In this document: in pieces, positions 23,960-34,162 of the stretch
Layout: the number at the start of each line of letters is the position of its first letter
Position numbering within the stretch: position 1 is the first letter of the stretch
Assembly: GCF_000002235.5 (NCBI RefSeq)
Contig: NW_022145604.1
Span: 5,298,077-5,362,076 of the forward strand
DNA from: Strongylocentrotus purpuratus
Lineage: Eukaryota > Echinodermata > Echinoidea > Camarodonta > Strongylocentrotidae
Length of the DNA: 64,000 bases
Reading direction: 5' to 3'
Position numbers and translations under genes: made by a program
Notes under the pieces: generated by a model
What the model was told of the DNA's origin: nothing
Database searches by the model: none
The model's input: the letters and a program-made list of their open reading frames with translations, nothing else

Positions 23960-24479
23960 AGGTACTATGTCCCTTTTGCAGGCCAAAAAATGAAAAGGTT
24001 AAATTCCAATGGCATTTGAAATTAATACTAATTTAGAACTCCCCTTAAAAAAATGGGGCTTGAAAATGTCTTTAAGTGGGAAAATAACGACTATTAGTTG
24101 TCAGATCGACTTGGGAGCTGTAGAGCCAATAAGTAATAGTCTTGATTTTCAGACCATTGTACCACATGGTCGTACGTTTTATGCTGCGCAAAGATTCAAT
24201 CGGTTTAATTTTGGCCATTACAAGAAGTGGGTTATTGATGTAGGCAAATCCTTTACAGCTCATTTTATGTATGTTATTACCAAAGAAGAAAAAAAGCCAG
24301 TCAGTCACTCAATAGTGTCTGACAGTGAAGTCTAGCAAGTAAACGGGTTTCCTTGCATAATTTGAATATTAGGACACTGCTAACGTTTAAATTTCACAGA
24401 TAGGAAATACATGACATATTTATAATTCCTGCAAAGTTCTACAGAATTTGAGGTTGGTTGCAAAAGGGACATAGTATCT
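23960..24479. mobile_element. TTAA-flanked MITE, copy 1
   Basis: Inverted ends AGGTACTATGTCCCTTTTGC and GCAAAAGGGACATAGTATCT are flanked by TTAA on both sides (23956-23959 and 24480-24483). A second copy lies at 26774-27267. A 108-codon open frame inside is not kept between the copies. TTAA flanks recall the piggyBac group, although the ends do not begin CCC. Confidence 0.85.
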
Positions 24480-25760
24480 TTAAGATTAATCTTGATAAAA
24501 CAAATGCAATGTTGATAGGTTCAGCAAGACACAGTATCCTACCACTTGAAAATATAAAGGTATAGAAGTTCCATCACTGACGGTTCTCGGTGCTGACGTA
24601 TCGTATTCACCTGATGTGCTATACTCTCAATTGAAATAAAATTTATTGAAAATAAAGAGCCAGTAGGCCATTTTCGTAATGTAACCAAATTTAATGCATA
24701 AGTGTTTGTGAAGTGCCTCAATACAAATTATTTCATTCACCTGATAAGAATAATAGTATTTCTATAGTCAGAATGCAACTACATATATTAAGTGTTGCTA
24801 GGTAAGTCAAGCCATAATATTTGTCCAACCTGGCAACAATTAATGTATGCAGTTCGGATTCTGTCTATTGAAATACTATTATTCTTATCAGGTGAATAAA
24901 ATAATTTGTATTGAGGCATTTTAAAAAGACTTATGCATTAAATTTGGTTACATTACGAAAATGGCCTATTGAATTTATGGAAGGTTCGAAATTTGTCACT
25001 GATTGGTAAAATTCAAATTGTGAAAACACCTGCCTTTTCCCAGTTACTGTTTATTGCAAGCACCGTTAAAATCCCAGATCTGTTCATAAGAGAAATTAAA
25101 AAGTTAGCATATAAATTGATTTGGAATGACGGTCCGGACAGACTTAGACTTGAAGTCATGCTAAAGAAGTATGAGGAGGGTGGTTTCAAATGGTGTGCTT
25201 AAAATCTTTGCTACAAGTTCAGAAAATAAAGTGGGTAAATGCAATATTTACATCACAATCTTGAGGGTGGAAATTGATATTACTTGATTACTCTAGCATG
25301 CATCACCTGCCATACAAGTTAGCGACATGCGGAATACCGCCCTGCTGACTCCAATTTCAGAAGGTTCAGAAGGATTCATTGAAGGATGTTGGTGGACCTT
25401 TTTTTTCTTCACTGTAACTATTGTTAAATATTTGCGGGTACAAGGAAATCATACAGGTGTGGAATAATTTTATCCATAAATATGTATCAATTGAAAATCA
25501 AATAATTTGGAACAATAAGTCTATACTACTTGATGGTAAAACTATTTTCAAGTCAAGTATTTTTGACAAAGGTATTGCGAAAATCGCGCACATGTTAGAT
25601 GAATACGGGCGACCTATGATTTGGAAAGATGCAAAAGGAAGAGATCTTTCGTTTGTAGAATATTTTCTTTTGTTAGACCGTTACAAGAAACTCCCTTCTA
25701 CATGGAAACATTTTCTCTTCAACAAAACTTCCACGCTGTCATGTAACTATAGATGGAATT
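24480..25760 (+). mobile_element. 5'-truncated LINE remnant (Tx1/L1-like reverse-transcriptase C-terminal part), broken
   Basis: Recognisable pieces are KINLDKTNAMLIG (from 24484), VLGADVSYSP, LWKVRNLSLIGKIQIVKT (from about 24975), IWNDGPDRLRLEVMLKKYE with EGGFK, and a region rich in W, N and K ending near 25740. The order matches the region after the reverse-transcriptase core in L1/Tx1-type elements. The frame carries stops and frame changes and is interrupted by a MITE at 24661-24971, so it is dead. Confidence 0.7.
24661..24971. mobile_element. Foldback MITE inserted in the LINE remnant
   Basis: Two arms of about 102 bp (24661-24762 and 24870-24971) are inverted copies with few mismatches, beginning CAGTAGGCCATTTTCGTAAT. 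The spacer is about 107 bp. The LINE reading resumes right after the right arm. No target duplication is obvious. Confidence 0.85.
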
Positions 25761-25769
25761 GTTGGACAG

Positions 25770-26016
25770 GCGCGGATCCCCCCCCCCCCCCCCCAGCCTC
25801 CCAAACCGGTAAAAAATAGGATAGTAACGTAAATTTTACCTTAACAAAAAAAAAAAACGGCCCCTGACCCCTCCCCCCAAACAAAAAACATTTTGCCCCC
25901 CCCCCCCGCTCATTCACCGTTCGCCGGCTGGCTGATTCGCCGCTAAATATTTTCTCAAGATTTCGGCCCCCCCCCCCCCCCCAACCTCTTGCAGCCGGCT
26001 GGATCTGCCCCTGGTC
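25770..26016. mobile_element. hAT-like G/C-rich fragment
   Basis: It begins ACAGGCGCGGATCC, the end of element 1, and closes with GGCTGGATCTGCCCCTG, an inverted variant. Long C runs separate them. No matching target duplication is visible, so it may be a composite or a decayed copy. Confidence 0.5.
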
Positions 26017-26033
26017 ACAGATGGGTCGTTACT

Positions 26034-26151
26034 AGGGACTTTTAGATTCGCACGAAAACAATAGGTCTATGCTACGATCGACGTCCCGTTAATGCACTGC
26101 CGTGAATGGACGTCACACGTATCAGTCCACGCAAATCTAAAAGTCCCTAAT
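26034..26151. mobile_element. 118-bp MITE, TIR TAGGGACTTTTAGATT
   Basis: TAGGGACTTTTAGATTCGC at the left and GCAAATCTAAAAGTCCCTA at the right are inverted copies around about 75 bp. Confidence 0.8.
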
Positions 26152-26437
26152 ATGGACAGATTGGATAGATGTGTAAATAATTGAAATTATAACCAGTATA
26201 CGATGCGAAAATTATTCTTCTCCAACTTTGGGATACCAACCTGGTATTTGGTAGTCCAGGACGCAATAACGCAACTTTCAGCGACATATATTGCTCTACA
26301 AAACAAATCTGCCATAATTATGTGAGAGGAAGAGATGATACGGTACTCGCTTGTACTCGGGCCTGTGTATGCAATATATACGCTTAAAACACTGATCTTT
26401 ATGATGTCTTTAACGTGACATGGCTTCTTTGAAGGGA

Positions 26438-26757
26438 TAAGCCAACAAATAATGATTGTGATTCAACTTGATGCAAATATTTGGTTGAATAAGCATTGCT
26501 ATTCACCAGAACCTTCTTTGTAAAAACAACTTTTACAAATCTCAGTCATGCTTACTGAGTTGAGACGTTCCATTCAATTTAAATACCCATTAAACAATAC
26601 ACTTCTCCTAATCTGGAAGTGATCTTACAGCACAGTGGCAGAATTGCATGGCTGAGATTTGTAAAAAGTCGTTTTTACAAAAAAAGATTCTGGTGAAAAG
26701 CATTGCTTATTCAAAAAAATGTTTGCATCTATTTGAATCACAATGATTATTTGTCGC
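26438..26757. mobile_element. Foldback MITE, about 320 bp
   Basis: The left arm (about 26438-26552: ACAAATAATGATTGTGATTC to CAAATCTCAGTCATGC) is repeated inverted at about 26646-26757 (GCATGGCTGAGATTTG to GAATCACAATGATTATTTGT), around a 90-bp spacer. Confidence 0.8.
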
Positions 26758-26773
26758 ATGATCCTTTTATTAA

Positions 26774-27267
26774 AGGTACTATGTCCCATTTGCAGGCCCA
26801 AAAAATGAAAAGGTTAAATTCCGACGGCATTTGAAAGACAATACTAATTTAGAACTTCCCTAAAAAAGGTGGGGCTTGAAAATGTCTTCAAGTGGGAAAA
26901 TAACGACTATTAAATGTCAAATCGACTTAGGAGCTATAGAGCCAATAAGTAATAGTCTTGATTTACAGACCATTGCACCGAATGGTCATACGTTTTATGC
27001 AGTGCAAAGATTCAATCAGTTTAATCTTGGCCATCACAAGAAGTGTGTTATTGATGTAGACATGCTCATGTACCCTTTACAGCTCATTTGATGTATGTTA
27101 AATACCAAAGAAGAAAAGAAGCCAGTCAGTCACTCAATAGTATCTGACAGTGAAGTCTAGCAAGTAAACAGGATTCCTTACATAATTTGAATATAAGGAC
27201 ACTGCTAACGTTTAAATTTCACAGTTCTACAGAATTTGAGGTTGGCTGCAAAAGGGACATAGTACCT
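26774..27267. mobile_element. TTAA-flanked MITE, copy 2
   Basis: Same family as 23960-24479, flanked by TTAA at 26770-26773 and 27268-27271. It has a small internal deletion near the right end and many scattered substitutions relative to copy 1. Confidence 0.85.
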
Positions 27268-27271
27268 TTAA

Positions 27272-27644
27272 ATAACCTTGTTTTCTTTTTTGTTTGCAAG
27301 GGGAGAAGAAGCTATGTCACGTTAAGAAATCATTTGATCAGTTGTATTATTCGTATATACATATGAATACAGAACAAAATGTTGATTATCAGGATGTCAT
27401 TTTGGAATACCTTTATAAAAATACCCGATCTTACTGTGCCAATATACCACATTGTCTTTAGCCCGTATCAGTATTAGTATGAGCCAATATAAAGTTATTA
27501 TTCTTTATTCAGTTCAGTATAATGCTTTTCCTCAAATATAGTTTCGCTATTTTTTTAGGGTTGAGACGCTAAGAAATAGTTTCAAATGTACATCACACAA
27601 ACCCTGAATCATTCCATAATGATGGTGGTTCTCTCTCTCTCTCT

Positions 27645-27677
<33 letters not shown>

Positions 27678-28452
27678 ATTTATTGTAATAATGCATTATC
27701 AACGATATAGACAGCAGCACCAAAAAACTTGGGTTTTCTGGGATAGGTGAAAGTGAGAGTTAAAAAGAAAGTCATGTAAAAATGGTGCTTCACCTCCCCC
27801 CCCCCCCCATGAAAAAAAACAAAAAAAACAGTGGTCCTCCTAAGTGTGCGAACCAGTAATAATATATTTCATATCACCAAAATCGTCTGCTTTTCAACTT
27901 TGCTGCTTCCCATTGGGGATGTTTTTTTTTATTAAAGACACACTCTTACAGAGCACCACCCCCCCCCCCCCATCCAAACAAAATCCAAGAGAGGGAAACT
28001 GCTCCTTTGTCAATGACCGAAAATGCATAGCAGTCGTTAGGACAGCTGAATGTTCTCATTAAGATGCACATAATCAGAAGGCAGTGACTATCATTGGATG
28101 ATTTGGATGAAAAAAAGAATCACGTTGAATGTCCATCCCTAATAGGTCCATGCTCACACACACACAAAAATGATTTCACATTTTATTCTCCCTTTAGAGC
28201 AACGAAGGTATAGGAAACCTCTTAAAGACCGGCTCGTAGACCAATTACGGCCTGCGAGATAATCTCGCATAGACGATTGAAAAATATAAAGAAATAGATA
28301 TTTTTGAATATGTAATTTTTTGTTTGATTTAATATGTAATTGTTAATAATTGTATCTGGTTTGTTATTGCACTTGGAGACTTCGGTGGTAAGCGTTTTAT
28401 AAGCACCGTTATTATTATTATTATAATTATTACTATTATGTCTGTTCTTTAG
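27272..28452. other. intergenic, no gene seen
   Basis: No exon is supported. It contains a (CT)n tract at about 27631-27677 and C runs near 27797 and 27959. A splice acceptor TTCTTTAG at 28445-28452 opens the first HYKK coding exon, so a 5' UTR exon probably lies upstream. Confidence 0.45.
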
Positions 28453-28461
28453 AATATCAAG

Positions 28462-30063
28462 ATGGATCATGTTAATGGCGAGAGTGGTTTTCATCATTAT
28501 GACGTAGGCATCCCTGATGACGTATCACCAAACAACCAGCCTCAAATCAAGCCTAACCTACCTTTTGAACGAGCAGCTGGTCTTGTTCGCAGACTCTACG
28601 ATTTCCAGGATGTCGTTTGTTTAAAGGTAAAACTGAGTAGCATGTATTTTTTCCCTCAACATTAGACTGCATTCCTGCTTGGAACCCGTTTCTTTGGTAT
28701 AGAAGTGGTGAGTGGTGTTTCGTTTGCCCCCCTTACAATATCAGGGGCATGCTCCCGTCGCTACGCCACTGACAAATTAAAGTAGTTAACATAATTACAT
28801 GGGCTTCCTTTTCAATTTTCTGTTCCTTATTTTTCAAGGAGTTTATCAGCTACTACAACCAAAACATTTTGATTGAGGCTCGACGACCGGACTGCGCACC
28901 CGGGAGCCCCCCGAAAAAGTTTGTGATGAAGCTGACCAATTCTGAAGAATCCCAGCTTTTTGTGTTGCACCAACAACAGAATGAAATCCTGCTGATGTTG
29001 AGGGACTGTGGCATCCCATGCTGCTCACCACTCAAGAATGTGGCAGGCAAGGATCTGAGCTCGGAGAAACTCTCTTTCAAACACAGAGGTAACAAAATGT
29101 ATAAACAATATAGTGTCAGCCTTTTGGGTAGGACAAAAATAATCTCTAAATAACGTTGATAATTTAACATACATGACTATAGTGGACCAGCCAAGACGTG
29201 ATTTTTATATAATTATTGTTATTATTATTATTATTATTTTATATATAATTTTACTTAGGACGGCATTTTGGGGATGATGCCTTGCATCCATGCTCAAACT
29301 CTTTTGGAAAATACTAAAAATTAACATACATGTTGGTGTTTTGGCTCAAAATTTGAGAAAATCTAAACAAAATAATGATTTTTTGTTTTAAATAATTTTT
29401 TTGACGGAATATGTTTTTATCTGAGAAAGACTTTTTAATTGATGAAGTAGGTGATGGATGTGACTGCCAGGCTTTTACCATGGTAACAAATCAAGCAATA
29501 TATGAATTGTAGAAAATACTTATTGCTTTCCAACAAAATGAACAAAAAGGTAATCATCTAGCCGACCCCGGGAGCTGACCGTTCGATTATAATAAAAAGA
29601 AATGGGTCCGGACTGCTCTATTATAATCCCTGTACCTGCTTTAAGCCACCGAAAATGGCGTGATCAACGAAGTCGTACGGAACCCGCGACCAGCCTTTCG
29701 CCGAGCTTAAAAAGATTCGAGGATCACGCGTCGATCATCTTCGGCTTGCAGCAAGTTTCGAGCGGGGGAAGATCGTGGTGGTGTAGATTATAAAGAATTC
29801 CAAATCGGTCAGTTTCTAGACTTACTTGATCTTACACTCACCGGGTATGGTGGCTCAGTGATTAGAGCGCCCGCCTCATGAACGGGAAGTCGTGGGTTCG
29901 AACCCCGGCCGAGTCATACCAAAGACTTATAACAATGGGACCGTCTAGCTAGGCGTTCAGCATATTAGATTGGAGAAGGGTATAGTAATAACATATTATG
30001 TTATGCAGGGCCCGCTGGAAGAGCAGTTTCATAACTTAAGTGGCTACCCTGGGTAAATAAAAC

Positions 30064-30141
<78 letters not shown>

Positions 30142-32242
30142 ATTATTATTTTAGTAACTATGCATAACATCCAATCCTCATCTAGATACGGGAGATACAA
30201 TGACAGGGCAGTTCATAACCCGCATCATGAAGTATATCCCAGGGCAGTCCTTAGGGAACGCACCTCACGTTACCTCTAAGATGTGCTATAAAAGCGGGCA
30301 ACTATTAGGTCAACTGTCTTCCGCCTTGCAGGTGAGTTCTACATAATTATGTTGTATGCCAATAAGGTGTTCAATCTATATTGATTGATCCTCTCCACCC
30401 AGGAATTAAATGGATATCCTAGCTGTAAGTTGCGAACACACACCCACGTCCGCCCGTAAGCGTAAAAGGCGCCGCCAGACTGGAATGGTCCCCAGTTGTA
30501 TAGTAGAAGTTCAGACTCGTACTACAAAACTAACCCCAAATCTGTCCCTATGAAGATTACGCGTCCCCTAGACAGCTATTCTATTGTACCAATTTACACT
30601 CAGAACTCTACAATTCTACTTAAAATCACTGGATCTGCAAGATAAGCATACTAGTAAGCGAAGGCTTACCAACACGTGTAATTTTCCACTGATTGAGAAC
30701 AAAAAATGAATTTCAAGTTATATCACCAATCAGATGAAACTCTTCAGTAATTATACAATCTATATATAGGACAACCCCTCTCTCCAATAACTCTGGACAA
30801 ACTATCTTGGACATTATCCCCTCGAACAACACTGTTGTCAGCAAATATCATCAACATACCCTCTTGATCAATGAGCTTTAGACTAGGGTAATTTTTTCAC
30901 TGGAAGCACTTGACGAGTTAGTTGTTCTCGGGAGGAAATTGTCATCTATCTATCAGATATTTTCATTTTATAGTTTTTTTTTACCCGTTTTTGTTGTTGT
31001 TCGGGACAAAATAACGTCGCTGGAGAATCTTGTTTAAGCGATCTTTCTTTCTTTCCAGAATAATACTATCGACAAGAACGAGTCCATTAAAAGGGCAAAG
31101 GAGTTAATCTGGTGCCTCAGCAACGTCCCAAGATTACGGGAGTACGTCTTCGTTCTACAGAACAGTGCTCAAAAGAAAGTAATCAAAGAAATAATTGACG
31201 CCTTCGAGGAAAAGGTCCTAAAAACAGAGCACAAATTGAGGAAAGGTAAGGACGATATTGTTAAAGTCATCTTCTAAGACAGCTGCTAATTTAGTATCGT
31301 TCAATGAAACTATATAGGCCTGTAGAACACGACGGCAACTTTTTTTTCTCTCCAAAGAATCAATCTAAGACAATCCCCCCTCCCAATTCGAATAAACATG
31401 TACATACAGTACATCACCTTTTGAAATATGCGAATTTTAGACGTTATTCTCAAATTTAATTCTATATTAGTACAGTTTTGTTGATGGTTTGTTTTACCTG
31501 ACTGCTAAGAAATAATGTGTTTGTAACTAACGAGCTGATTTTTTGAAAGGATTTGTAATTAGGTTAACAAGATGAGTTTGCATAATATTCAATTCTATGC
31601 ATGTAACCCATCATCTGTATTTCTTTCAAAACAATACAGTGATCTTTAGTTATGTAGTCTACAATGTTTTATCATGTTTCAAACGTTCGTGTATGAGATG
31701 GTTGATGATAGAACATCATTTACCCTGCCTATTATGCAGGAATGATCCATAGTGATTTCAGCGACTACAACGTCCTAGTGCGGGAGACGTCGGAGGAACT
31801 CGATGATGACAATGACAACGTCAGAGGCGACGTCGTCGGGATAATCGACTTCGATCACATGATGTACTCGTGCATCGTCTACGACATCGCCATCGCAATC
31901 ATGTACCTGATGCAGTGTACCAACCTCGAGCTGGACCCTGTGGAATGCGGAGGAATACTGCTAGCGGGGTTCCTTTCGAAGCGAGCTCTCTCGGAAGACG
32001 AATGGCGCGTTCTGTACTACTGCGTGGCCGGACGCTTCGCTCAGTCCCTTGTTATCGGGCTACACACCCACTCGCTGCAGCTGCAGAACGACTACATTCT
32101 CAGTAGTCAACGAGTAGGCTGGCAGGTGATCTTCGACTTCTGGGAACGAGATGTCCATGATGTTTATGCTCGGTGGAGAGAACTCATTCAACATTACAAT
32201 CAGGTCCCTAAAGATCAACCTTTTGACACATCGGTCCAATAG
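28462..32242 (+). CDS. HYKK: Hydroxylysine kinase (aminoglycoside phosphotransferase-fold)
   Basis: Five coding exons, 28462-28626, 28839-29088, 30186-30331, 31059-31245 and 31740-32242, join in frame to give 416 aa (human HYKK is 373 aa). The family phosphorylates 5-hydroxylysine with GTP in lysine and collagen catabolism. The nucleotide-binding lysine is Lys86 in KKFVMKL. The catalytic loop is IHSDFSDYNVLV (252-263, Asp255 and Asn260), and the metal-binding segment is GIIDFDH (283-289, Asp286). YDIAIAIMYLM and GRFAQSLV match conserved C-terminal positions of HYKK. The usual HGD of the catalytic loop is HSD here; other residues are kept. A tRNA-derived SINE sits in intron 2. A 5' UTR exon probably precedes 28453. 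Confidence 0.9.
29577..29822. mobile_element. Decayed MITE related to 19056-19303 (HYKK intron 2)
   Basis: GTACCTGCTTTAAGCCACCG pairs with GGCTTGCAGCAAGTTTCGAG, and the right end TCGGTCAGTTTCTAGAC resembles that of the copy near 19300. Confidence 0.45.
29844..30155 (+). mobile_element. tRNA-derived SINE with (ATT)n tail (HYKK intron 2)
   Basis: The head, 29844-29920, folds as a tRNA: acceptor stem GGTATGG/TCATACC, A box TGGCTCAGTGATTAGAGC, a seven-base loop with CAT anticodon, and B box GGGTTCGAACCCC. A tRNA-unrelated body follows, then GGCTACCCTGGGTAAATAAA and an (ATT)n tail (about 30064-30155), as at the 3' end of CR1/L2-type LINEs. The body and tail show this is a SINE, not a working tRNA gene. 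Confidence 0.88.
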
Positions 32243-32829
32243 AAAAAGGCGAAAAAATAGGGCAATGTGACACTACATTCTTCAGTGGCGTAAAACAAAG
32301 TAAATAATTGTTGGTTTAAACATAGTTTAGTATACTGTACGTATTGCACACGTAGGCGTATGTGAATGTTTCTTTCTGAAAGTATTTTATTTCATTTCAT
32401 TTATTATGTCCGAGAATAATTGTTCATATTTACATTTTACAATCTTGCTAAGCAGTAATTTCACAAGTACAACATAATAATTGACAACCATAAATAGTTA
32501 AGTAAATACATGTGAATTGTATTTTTGTCTCACAATTAACACATACGTCATGTTTGTTTTAATTTTGTTCAACCTCGTTTCTGATTTAGTCTCAAGGCCC
32601 TGTTTTAATACTTTTCTCCTTCTTTTTTCTAACTATATAAACCAGTGGTTTAAACGAATGCATGTTCCAAAAACTTATATTTTTTTTCATAGACGTGGCA
32701 AAGGGTTTTATGGTTACGTTTGTCTTCGTTCGTGTTTTGTGTTTCGTTTCGTTTCTTTTTTGATAAAATTGTGAAGCAATGCAATTTTAAAGTCTAAAGA
32801 GTACTTTACCCCCCCCCCCCCCTCTTCTC

Positions 32830-32867
<38 letters not shown>

Positions 32868-33064
32868 GAACGGCCTCGGTTTGGTTTATTTTATTATTAT
32901 ACTCTTTTTGGTGAAAAACATGTATAATGTGAGTTGACTGTCTATATATTTAATGCATATACCTGCGCTTATAATTTGTGTAAAATGGTGTATTTATTGT
33001 CTTTCATGAGTGAACACTATAACAGTACTATTCAGTTTGTTTGTCCACAATTCCCGTCAATAAA
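32243..33064 (+). other. Probable HYKK 3' UTR
   Basis: It follows the TAG at 32240. A plausible poly(A) signal AATAAA lies at 33059-33064. The stretch includes a C run at about 32811-32822 and (CT)n at about 32836-32866. Confidence 0.5.
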
Positions 33065-34069
33065 CCGGAAAGATAAGATTTGGATTTAACATAAAGACGC
33101 TTCTTTCATCATTCTCAGTGTGTCAAAATGAGTGGCATAATACCCGTTGTACGACTGTATGACTGCGTCAGTGTTTGGCGTATGACTGCGTCAGTGTCTG
33201 GCACAGATCTCTCTCAGGTTGCGCCATGGGAGAGTGAAAACACACTTAATTGTAAATGTATAATTTATATAAAAAAGGACGAACAAATGCTTTGAATTAT
33301 GGGCGCCGTATGTGCTAATTGTTAATTCAGTGCCAATGCCAACAGTATACTTATTTTGCAATCGTGCCATTTACAGAGGCACAGTGATAAGTTCAGGCCC
33401 GTTACACCTGATGCGTCAGTACGCTGACGTTGGTCTGCGCCAAGTACGACTGACGCGGTCTTTGACTTTGACTTTGACTTTGACTCAATGGGGCATGCAC
33501 CTATACAGGCTCTTTTAGCGTACGGTGATAACACAATCAAAATGACGCCTCCTTTACAATGGGCTTTAAACATTTCAACTTGTCACAGTGCCTCCGCGAA
33601 TCCAGACGATACGAATGATGCGAGTCTTAAAGGAAAATTCCGCAGAACACATAACACAACAAACAAACAACTACAAAACATCATGGACTCTCAGAAAGAT
33701 GGCGATCGAGTCGTGTTTGTATTGCTGATTGTACTGATATTGATAATGAGGACTGGTTGTGATGATAGTTGGAGCTTCCTAGCAACAAAGACCAACATAA
33801 AATTGTTATATTATTCACTATTTTATTATTGATCATTTATATCCAGCGTCACCTAGCCGTGCCAACAATCTAAAAAGTGAACTACCGTATAAAGCATCAT
33901 GTCTTCGGGTTAGATGTAAGTGATCATGTTGATAGGATTTTTTTTAGTAATATCAACCTCAACAAAGTCGATCAATCTATAACATTAATGTCAGTAGTAC
34001 AAGACAGCTATATGAGAGGAATGAGACACTCGTAGCCATATTATGAAGGAGACATCAACTGCTACGGCT
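33065..34069. other. intergenic, short repeats only
   Basis: A 21-bp phrase TATGACTGCGTCAGTGTYTGG is repeated at about 33157 and 33180. TTTGACTTTGACTTTGACTT lies at about 33461-33484. No exon is supported. Confidence 0.45.
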
Positions 34070-34075
34070 TTTATT
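34070..34075 (-). terminator. Poly(A) signal of the cysteine-rich peptide gene
   Basis: AATAAA on the minus strand, 88 bases beyond the stop codon at 34163-34165. Confidence 0.55.
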
Positions 34076-34162
34076 TTTAATTATTGTCATTATTATTGTT
34101 ATTATATTCATGATCATCTGTAGCCCCTGTCTTTGTTATGCTCCACATTCTCGATCCTTCAT

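Noticed and set aside
24009-24335. 108-codon open frame, with a similar shorter one at 26876-27091
   Set aside because: Both lie inside copies of one MITE. Differences between the copies hit amino acids freely and the second is cut short, so there is no sign of coding constraint.
29844-29920. tRNA-Met-like gene
   Set aside because: It folds as a tRNA with intact A and B boxes, but continues into a SINE body with a LINE-type (ATT)n tail, and one anticodon-stem pair is mismatched.
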